Assembly: GCA_900766355.1 (NCBI GenBank)
Contig: CAAFVD010000027.1
Span: 1-47,221 of the forward strand
Source: Candidatus Gastranaerophilales bacterium
GTDB taxonomy: Bacteria; Cyanobacteriota; Vampirovibrionia; Gastranaerophilales; Gastranaerophilaceae
Length of the DNA stretch: 47,221 nucleotides
Reading direction: 5' to 3'
Position numbers and translations under genes: made by a program
Part shown: one piece after another, positions 41,811 to 47,221 of the stretch
Position numbering within the stretch: the stretch's first letter is position 1
Layout of the letters: every line of letters begins with the position of its first letter
Notes under the pieces: model-generated
Databases searched by the model: none
What the model saw: only the letters and a program-made list of their open reading frames with translations
What the model was told of the DNA's origin: nothing

Positions 41811-43160
41811 TTATACCTCTTTCGCAGCTTTAAGGCATTTAGCCAAATTAGTAATAGTACCAGCACCAAGTCCAATAACAATGTCATCATTTTTAAGAGT
41901 TGGTAAAAGTTTGTTTGCCACATCTTGAATAGAGCCTGAGAAGTATTCAGCTCCATTAATTTCTGAGGCAAATTTTTCTGAATTTATACCTGCAATCTCA
42001 TCTTCTGATGCAGCATACACATCTGTTATTATCAATCTATCCGCAGATTTTAGTGCGTCTTTAAAGTCCTCCCATAAACTTTCTAGTCTAGAATATCTAT
42101 GAGGTTGAAAAACTGCTACAACATGTCTATCAGTAAATGATTTCATGGCAGATAGTGTTGCTTTTATCTCTGTAGGGTGATGAGCATAATCATCATAAAC
42201 AGGTATTTCACCAAGATTTAACATCTTTTGAAAACGACGTCCCATACCCGTAAAAGTCGCTAGATGTGATTTTATTTTATTAACATCTACTCCAGCCTCA
42301 TTTAAAGCTGATACGACAGCTAGGGTATTATAAACATTATGTTCTCCAGGAATAATAATTTTTACATTATCTAACAAAATCTTATCATTATGATATATGT
42401 CAAAAGTTGAATATCCGTTAGCAAAGTTTATATTTTTTGCCATATATTCAGCTTCATCTATACCAAATGTAATAAAATCATATCCTCTAAGTTTTAAATT
42501 CCCTGCATTGTCATTATTAATTATGATTTTTGCATTTGTTTTTAAGTTCATAAATAGTTTTTGGAAAGTTTCAATAATTGAATCTAAACCATTTTTATAA
42601 AAATCAAGGTGGTCAGCTTCCAAATTGTTGATTACAACTATATCAGGAGAATATTTAACAAGAGTACCATCGCTTTCGTCCATTTCGGCAATAAAAATTT
42701 CTCCATCTTTGTCGTACTCTGCATTTGTATGATAATCAGGAACAAATCCTCCAACAACAAAAGAAGGGTGAAGATTAGCTTTTGCCATTACATATGAAGT
42801 CATGCCACTAGTTGTTGTTTTCCCATGAGTTCCTGCAAATCCGATAAACTTTTTATCTGAATCAGAAACGAAGGCTAAAACATCAGAACGGTGTAGTATT
42901 TTACAACCAAGTTCTTTAGCTCTTACTACTTCAGGGTTATTCATTCTAATTGCTGAACTAATTACAACAATAGCATCTTCAGGAACATTCTCTTTTGAGT
43001 GTCCTATATATATTTTTGCTCCTAAATCTCTTAGTTGGGCTACATATTTACTTTCACTAATATCAGAACCTGAAACTTCGTATCCTTCTTGTATTAGATA
43101 CTTTGCAAGTCCACTCATTCCAACACCACCAATTGCTATAAAATGAAATTTTTCGTTCAC
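41811..43160 (-). CDS. murC: UDP-N-acetylmuramate--L-alanine ligase
   Basis: A 449-residue Mur ligase adding the first amino acid of the stem peptide. FIAIGGVGMSGLAKYL (UDP-binding), GFAGTHGKTTTSGM with the ATP loop (110-116), AEMDESDGTLVKY, INNLEADHLDFY and YDDYAHHPTEIKATL are all present. The start is GTG at 43160 with an AAGGAGAG ribosome site. It heads the murC-murB-ddl-ftsQ-ffh-ndk-tgt operon. Confidence 0.97.
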   Translation of the reverse strand: MNEKFHFIAIGGVGMSGLAKYLIQEGYEVSGSDISESKYVAQLRDLGAKIYIGHSKENVPEDAIVVISSAIRMNNPEVVRAKELGCKILHRSDVLAFVSDSDKKFIGFAGTHGKTTTSGMTSYVMAKANLHPSFVVGGFVPDYHTNAEYDKDGEIFIAEMDESDGTLVKYSPDIVVINNLEADHLDFYKNGLDSIIETFQKLFMNLKTNAKIIINNDNAGNLKLRGYDFITFGIDEAEYMAKNINFANGYSTFDIYHNDKILLDNVKIIIPGEHNVYNTLAVVSALNEAGVDVNKIKSHLATFTGMGRRFQKMLNLGEIPVYDDYAHHPTEIKATLSAMKSFTDRHVVAVFQPHRYSRLESLWEDFKDALKSADRLIITDVYAASEDEIAGINSEKFASEINGAEYFSGSIQDVANKLLPTLKNDDIVIGLGAGTITNLAKCLKAAKEV

Positions 43161-43186
43161 AAGTACACTCTCCTTTATTATAGTAA

Positions 43187-43214
43187 ATTATATTACAAAG
43201 TATGTTAATATAAA
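43187..43214 (-). promoter_or_regulatory. Candidate promoter of the murC operon
   Basis: On the minus strand TTTATA (43209-43214), a 16-bp spacer and TATAAT (43187-43192), followed by a second TATAAT at 43177-43182. The -35 overlaps the -10 of the divergent recombinase gene (43206-43211), so the two promoters may exclude each other. Confidence 0.5.
43206..43211 (+). promoter_or_regulatory. -10 element placed for a leaderless recombinase mRNA
   Basis: TAATAT, then 6 nt (AAAAGT), then the ATG at 43218. No ribosome site is present. Confidence 0.45.
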
Positions 43215-43217
43215 AGT

Positions 43218-44075
43218 ATGTTTGAACTCTTATCTTTATACCTTGAATTTATTGAGCTAGAAAAAGGCTTATCACCCAATTCTATTGAGGCTTACAGGCG
43301 AGATGTTGAATTTTTTCTTGAATATTTTTCAACTAAAACAAACCTTGATGAGATTTCAAGACATGATATTAGTAATTATATTAGGTTTTTAAAAGAAAAT
43401 AACTACGCAATAACTAGTATCACACGTAAGATATCTTCTATTAAATCTTTTTTTAAATGGGCTTGTACAACAAATTATGCGAAAAATAATCCTGCACAAT
43501 TGATAGAACTTCCAAAACGTCCCAAAAAATTACCTAAAGTTCTGACATTAAAAGATATTGAAGAAATTTTATCCCATGATTTATCTAAGCTTGAGGCTGT
43601 AATTTTAGAATTATTATATAGTTGTGGTTTTAGAGTTTCTGAATTAGTTAATTTAAAAATAGCTGATATTAATTTGAAAGCAAAGTATGTTCTTTGCTTT
43701 GGTAAAGGGAGTAAAGAACGGTTAGTTCCAATCGGAGAAAAAGCAATAACTAAAATAAATGAATATTTACCTGAAAGAGATTTTATTATAAAGAAGAATA
43801 AACTAGATACAAAATTTTTACTATTGCATGAAAATGGGCGTCTTGTAACAAGACAGGATATATATAACTTGGTTCATTCTCAAGGTGAAATAATCCATAA
43901 AAATATTTCACCTCATACTTTAAGACATAGCTTTGCAACACATTTATTAGAAAATGGTGCAGATTTGCGTGTTGTACAAGAATTATTAGGTCATAGTGAT
44001 GTTGCAACAACTCAATTATATACACATATTAGTAAAAAACGGCTAAAAGAGGTTTATTTCCAAATAAATAGTTAA
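43218..44075 (+). CDS. Tyrosine recombinase XerC/XerD
   Basis: A 285-residue site-specific recombinase. The SAM-like N-terminal core-binding domain (1-100) has SPNSIEAYRRDVEFF. The catalytic domain has Arg139 (LYSCGFRVSEL), Lys163 (GKGSKER), His233 and Arg236 (HTLRHSFATHLLE), His259 (LLGHSDVATTQLYTH) and Tyr268, all intact. Such proteins resolve chromosome dimers at dif. Whether it is XerC, XerD or a single XerA-like protein cannot be decided. Housekeeping neighbours argue against a phage or integron integrase. Confidence 0.94.
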   Translation: MFELLSLYLEFIELEKGLSPNSIEAYRRDVEFFLEYFSTKTNLDEISRHDISNYIRFLKENNYAITSITRKISSIKSFFKWACTTNYAKNNPAQLIELPKRPKKLPKVLTLKDIEEILSHDLSKLEAVILELLYSCGFRVSELVNLKIADINLKAKYVLCFGKGSKERLVPIGEKAITKINEYLPERDFIIKKNKLDTKFLLLHENGRLVTRQDIYNLVHSQGEIIHKNISPHTLRHSFATHLLENGADLRVVQELLGHSDVATTQLYTHISKKRLKEVYFQINS

Positions 44076-44129
44076 TTATATTGATACTTAAATCTCTCAT
44101 CACTTTACAATCCTTAACAAATATAGTAT

Positions 44130-44135
44130 TATAAT
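44130..44135 (+). promoter_or_regulatory. -10 element placed for a leaderless rel mRNA
   Basis: TATAAT, then TAGGAT (6 nt), then the ATG at 44142. AGGA in that 6-nt stretch is too near the ATG to be a normal ribosome site. Confidence 0.5.
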
Positions 44136-44141
44136 TAGGAT

Positions 44142-46352
44142 ATGGACGATCAATCAGAATTATTTACAGATATAAGAAATAAGCTAATTGCACAAAAACG
44201 TGCTCCTGAAGATATTCAGATGATAGAAAAAGCCTTTGAATTTGCAAAGAAATTGCATCAAGGGCAATACCGAGTTTCAGAAGAACCATATATCATTCAC
44301 CCTGTAGAAGTTGTGAAAATTCTATTGGATTTAAAAGCTGATACGCATACTCTAATGGCTGGCTTTTTGCACGATATTCTAGAAGATACTGATACTCAAC
44401 CAGAAGAAATTGAAGAATTATTTGGAACTGATGTTTTAAACTTAGTTCAAGGTGTAACAAAACTAGGTAAACTTCAATTTAAATCGAAAGAAGAACGTCA
44501 AGCAGAAAATTTCCGTAGATTATTTATTGCTATGGCAAGTGATTTTAGAATAATTTTCTTAAAACTTGCTGATAGATTACATAATATGCGCACATTAAAT
44601 TTTATGGCCGCAGCAAAACAACAAAGAATTGCGCAAGAGACATTAGATATTTTTGCACCATTAGCAAATCGTTTAGGGGTAGGTAAAATTAAAGCCGAAT
44701 TAGAAGATTTGTCATTGAAATATCTTCACCCTGACAAATACTATGAAATTGCACAACTTGTTTCTCAAAAGAAAGCAGAAAGGGATTCTACTGTTCAATT
44801 ATTAATAAAAAAAATAAAACAAGATGTTAAAAAATTTGGTATTAAGGCCGAAATTACTGGTCGTGCTAAACATTATTATAGTATTTATAACAAAATGAAG
44901 CGTTTAAATGTGCAGTTTCATGATTTGTATGATATTACTGCCGTTCGTGTAATTGTAGATACTGAAAAAGAATGTTATGAGGTTTTAGGGTTAATACACT
45001 CTCAATTTAAACCAATTCCAGGTCGTTTTAAAGATTATATTGCTATGCCAAAAGGTAATATGTATCAATCCTTACATACATCTGTTATTGGGCCAAAACA
45101 AAAACCATTGGAAGTCCAAATAAGAACTTGGAAGATGCATGAAGTTGCTGAGTATGGGGTTGCTGCTCACTGGAGATATAAAGAAAAAGGCTCTCAAAAA
45201 GCAAATTCAGATACAGATAAACAGTTCTCTTGGATGAGAAAACTTGTTGAATACAACAAAGATACAACTGATGCAGAAGATTATGTAAATTCAGTAAAAA
45301 TTGATTTATTCTCAGATCAGGTTTTTGCTTTTACTCCAAATGGAGATGTTATTGATTTGCCTATAAATGCAACTCCTGTAGATTTTTCTTATAGAATTCA
45401 CTCTGATGTTGGACATAGGACTGTTGGAGCTTTGATTAACGGCAGAATCGCACAACTGGATACTAAACTTAAAAACGGAGATATTGTTGAGATTCTAACC
45501 TCAAAAGTTCAAGCTCCAAAACTTGGTTGGCTAAATTTTGTTGTAACAAAACAAGCTTCTTCAAAAATACGTCAATGGTTCAAAAAGAATAAACGAGAAG
45601 ACCATATTGAACTCGGTAAATCTACGCTTGAACACGATTTGACCAAACAAGTATTTGATGAGTATGTAAAATCAGGCGAACTTGAAAAAGTTGCGAAACA
45701 AATGAATTATCAATCCGCAGATGATTTATTTGCAGCATTAGGGTATGGTGAAACAACGGCTAATAAGATAATAAACAAACTTAAAAAGCCGTCAAAACCA
45801 AAAGAGCCTGTTATTGGTAGAGAACATAGAGCTTCTAAAAAAGACGTTGTTGGTTTAGAAGGACTTCTATATTCTTTTGCTCGTTGTTGCTCTCCTATAC
45901 CTGGAGAACCTATTGTCGGTGTTGTTACAAGGTCAAAAGGCGTTACAATTCATCGTTTAGATTGCAAAACTCTTGATGATATAGAGCCTGAAAGACTTAT
46001 TGATATTCATTGGTCAGGAAATAACAAAGACAAAACCTATACTACAAGTATTAGGATTGAAACTGCTGAAAAATCAGGACTTTTGAAGGATATTATAAGT
46101 GCAGTATCTGATAATAATACAAACATTATCTTTGCAAATGCCAAATCTAAGGCTAATTTAGGAGTGATAGAACTAGGTATAGAATTAGATAATATTGAGA
46201 CATTAAAACGTGTAATGACTGCAATACAAAACTTGCCTGATGTTTATAGTGTAAAACGTGTACAAACATCTTATTCTCATGCTCCAAAACAGTTTGCTAA
46301 GAAAAACGCCCCTAAAAAGAAAACAAAACAAGAAAGAAAAACAAATCCTTAA
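44142..46352 (+). CDS. rel: Bifunctional (p)ppGpp synthetase/hydrolase (Rel/SpoT)
   Basis: A 736-residue long RelA/SpoT homologue. The hydrolase HD domain (about 30-180) has intact HDILED (77-82) and LADRLHNMRTL. The synthetase domain has the GRFKDYIAMPKGNMYQSLHT core with VQIRTWKMHEVAEYGVAAHW. TGS (VFAFTPNGDVIDLP), a helical/zinc-finger region with CCSPIPGE, and a C-terminal ACT domain follow. Both active sites look complete, so it should make and degrade the alarmone. The last 25 residues are a basic Lys-rich tail. It is 66 bp after the recombinase gene with its own TATAAT. Confidence 0.97.
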   Translation: MDDQSELFTDIRNKLIAQKRAPEDIQMIEKAFEFAKKLHQGQYRVSEEPYIIHPVEVVKILLDLKADTHTLMAGFLHDILEDTDTQPEEIEELFGTDVLNLVQGVTKLGKLQFKSKEERQAENFRRLFIAMASDFRIIFLKLADRLHNMRTLNFMAAAKQQRIAQETLDIFAPLANRLGVGKIKAELEDLSLKYLHPDKYYEIAQLVSQKKAERDSTVQLLIKKIKQDVKKFGIKAEITGRAKHYYSIYNKMKRLNVQFHDLYDITAVRVIVDTEKECYEVLGLIHSQFKPIPGRFKDYIAMPKGNMYQSLHTSVIGPKQKPLEVQIRTWKMHEVAEYGVAAHWRYKEKGSQKANSDTDKQFSWMRKLVEYNKDTTDAEDYVNSVKIDLFSDQVFAFTPNGDVIDLPINATPVDFSYRIHSDVGHRTVGALINGRIAQLDTKLKNGDIVEILTSKVQAPKLGWLNFVVTKQASSKIRQWFKKNKREDHIELGKSTLEHDLTKQVFDEYVKSGELEKVAKQMNYQSADDLFAALGYGETTANKIINKLKKPSKPKEPVIGREHRASKKDVVGLEGLLYSFARCCSPIPGEPIVGVVTRSKGVTIHRLDCKTLDDIEPERLIDIHWSGNNKDKTYTTSIRIETAEKSGLLKDIISAVSDNNTNIIFANAKSKANLGVIELGIELDNIETLKRVMTAIQNLPDVYSVKRVQTSYSHAPKQFAKKNAPKKKTKQERKTNP

Positions 46353-46438
46353 ATAAAATAATAATTTTAAAATTAAATTAAATATATTTTTAAATATTTC
46401 AAATTATAAATTTTTTAATTTAAGGTATACTATAATAG

Positions 46439-46549
46439 TTCTATTCGATATATACAAATAATATTTTAGATTAGTTTTATAAAAGTTCGTTTCGTAATAT
46501 ACTAATAATATTCTACATTTATTCTATTCGGTATATACTGATAATATTT
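46439..46549 (+). repeat. Three imperfect 28-bp direct repeats
   Basis: Copies at 46439-46466, 46486-46513 and 46522-46549. Each is TTC + 2 variable + TTCG + 2 variable + ATATAC + 2 variable + ATAATATT + one base. Copies 1 and 3 differ at three positions; copy 2 is more diverged. Start-to-start distances are 47 and 36 bp. They look like iteron-style protein-binding sites or duplicated promoter DNA. Confidence 0.75.
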
Positions 46550-46566
46550 ATCATAACTTAATAATT

Positions 46567-46595
46567 TTGCTTGTATTTATACAAATTGATAAAAT
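46567..46595 (+). promoter_or_regulatory. Promoter of the MnmC-like gene, leaderless arrangement
   Basis: TTGCTT (46567-46572), 17 bp, TAAAAT (46590-46595), 6 nt (AAAGGT), ATG at 46602. AAAGG touches the ATG too closely to act as a standard ribosome site. Confidence 0.5.
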
Positions 46596-46601
46596 AAAGG
46601 T

Positions 46602-47221
46602 ATGGACGGATTTTTACCTTATATTACAGGCGATGGCTCAGTCGGATTATATAGTGAGGAGTTTCATGATATCTATCACTCAGGTTATGGAGCTCTTACA
46701 GAGGCGTATGAGAAATTTGTATGTCCTTTAATAGTAGAAAAAGATAATATAAACGTATTGGATATATGTTTTGGATTAGGATACAATTCAAAAGCTTTTT
46801 TAAATGCTAATAAAAATAAAAAAATAATATTTGATTGTTTAGATATTAATAAGACATTAATGTGTTTATCACCTTTTATAAAAACAAACCATAAACTTAT
46901 AGATTATTTTAGAAAAAATACAAAAGACGAAAAATTTTCTAAGTATGTTCGAAAAGGTAAGTATAAAAAATATAGAATTGAAGATTGGGTAAACATAATT
47001 CTTATAAAAAATCTTTATGAGAAATTCGGCGAAGAATTTTTTATGGAAGATATTTTAAGTCAGAATCAATTTTCTTCGTTTTTTGAGCAAAATTTGATAA
47101 ATTTTGTCAAATTTCTTCAAAAAAGGGGGTATAAAGACATAGGAAGCCCCTCAAAACGGCTCTTTTTACATAATATATATTATAGGTATTTATCGAAACG
47201 AGATATTTTGTTTAATTTTTA
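46602..47221 (+). CDS. MnmC-like tRNA wobble-uridine methyltransferase (5' part)
   Basis: The frame is open from the ATG to the window end (206 codons), so the gene is truncated by the edge. The N-terminus YITGDGSVGLYSEEFHDIYH and SGYGALTEAYEKFV is the hallmark of the MnmC methyltransferase domain (DUF752). The SAM-binding LDICFGLGYNSKAF follows. This domain makes the last methylation of mnm5s2U34; stand-alone versions without the FAD oxidase exist. After the SAM motif comes a Lys-rich stretch of about 80 residues, then LFLHNIYYRYLSKRD. Whether the oxidase half is present lies beyond the window. Confidence 0.8.
   Translation, partial: MDGFLPYITGDGSVGLYSEEFHDIYHSGYGALTEAYEKFVCPLIVEKDNINVLDICFGLGYNSKAFLNANKNKKIIFDCLDINKTLMCLSPFIKTNHKLIDYFRKNTKDEKFSKYVRKGKYKKYRIEDWVNIILIKNLYEKFGEEFFMEDILSQNQFSSFFEQNLINFVKFLQKRGYKDIGSPSKRLFLHNIYYRYLSKRDILFNF

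Larger units (their letters stand above)
46353..46601. other. AT-rich intergenic region with repeats
   Basis: About 250 bp without a gene. The first part is low-complexity A/T, including the perfect palindrome TAATTTTAAAATTA. The second holds three imperfect direct repeats (46439-46549) and, just before them, a partial relative beginning GGTATACTATAATAG. The end contains the promoter of the methyltransferase gene. Confidence 0.6.

Noticed and set aside
43218..44075. Integrase of a mobile element
   Set aside because: Neighbours are core genes on both sides; no attachment-site repeats, tRNA gene, excisionase or cargo is visible, and length and motifs fit XerC/XerD.
46439..46549. CRISPR array
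   Set aside because: Only three imperfect copies, with gaps of 19 and 8 bp that are too short and unequal for spacers, and no cas genes nearby.

Overview
The window is AT-rich (roughly 30% GC by eye), densely coded and bacterial. It holds a housekeeping core (Rel, XerC/D-type recombinase, murC-murB-ddl-ftsQ, ffh, ndk, tgt, gatA, rpmI-rplT, RNase P RNA, ssb, ribD, queE, dnaJ) set among many lineage-specific proteins of unknown function. The short SSB without an acidic tip, Sec-type signal peptides, abundant TPR and pentapeptide proteins, response regulators without kinases and the low GC recall the non-photosynthetic Melainabacteria/Gastranaerophilales relatives of cyanobacteria. That is an inference from gene style, with no rRNA present to prove it.

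Layout. 1-4.9 kb: the tail of an unknown gene, a tandem pair of YajQ-like genes, a PQ-loop membrane protein, an oligopeptide ABC ATPase, a uridine-kinase-like P-loop protein, an OmpR-type response regulator and a small secreted coiled-coil protein. 5.0-11.3 kb: one 2077-residue protein in which I recognise a papain-type active site (Gln-x5-Cys, then His and an Asn-Ser-Trp-Gly box) whose Cys and His lie about 700 residues apart. 11.3-13.2 kb: a GAF-GGDEF protein with a degenerate HD-GYP end. 21.1-14.3 kb, minus strand: a likely operon of GAF-HD-GYP phosphodiesterase, secreted TPR protein, two NarL-type response regulators, pentapeptide protein, DnaJ variant and QueE. 23.0-21.2 kb: two tandem paralogous secreted proteins. 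23.0-26.5 kb: TPR protein, gatA, rpmI-rplT, terminator and rnpB. 26.5-36.0 kb: unknown proteins mixed with an aldo/keto-reductase-like protein, a UPF0173 hydrolase, ribD, and an ssb / four-carbon sugar-acid kinase / pdxA cluster. 43.2-36.0 kb, minus strand: murC-murB-ddl-ftsQ-ffh-ndk-tgt. 43.2-47.2 kb: the recombinase gene, rel, three imperfect 28-bp direct repeats and the start of an MnmC-like tRNA methyltransferase gene that runs off the end.

How the genes fit together. One diguanylate cyclase candidate and one HD-GYP phosphodiesterase candidate bracket a kinase-free response-regulator operon, suggesting local cyclic-di-GMP and phosphorelay signalling. QueE and Tgt both belong to queuosine tRNA modification, and MnmC also acts on the wobble uridine. 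The minus-strand peptidoglycan genes couple precursor synthesis to division (FtsQ), membrane targeting (Ffh) and nucleotide supply (Ndk).

The most unusual signals are the giant split papain-like protein; a shared upstream box plus a similar N-terminal motif linking that protein to an unrelated one 28 kb away; a recurrent arrangement of a -10 hexamer, 6 nt and then ATG in seven genes lacking a well-placed Shine-Dalgarno sequence (leaderless mRNA candidates); and the direct repeats near the right end. No insertion sequence, CRISPR array, tRNA or rRNA gene was seen.
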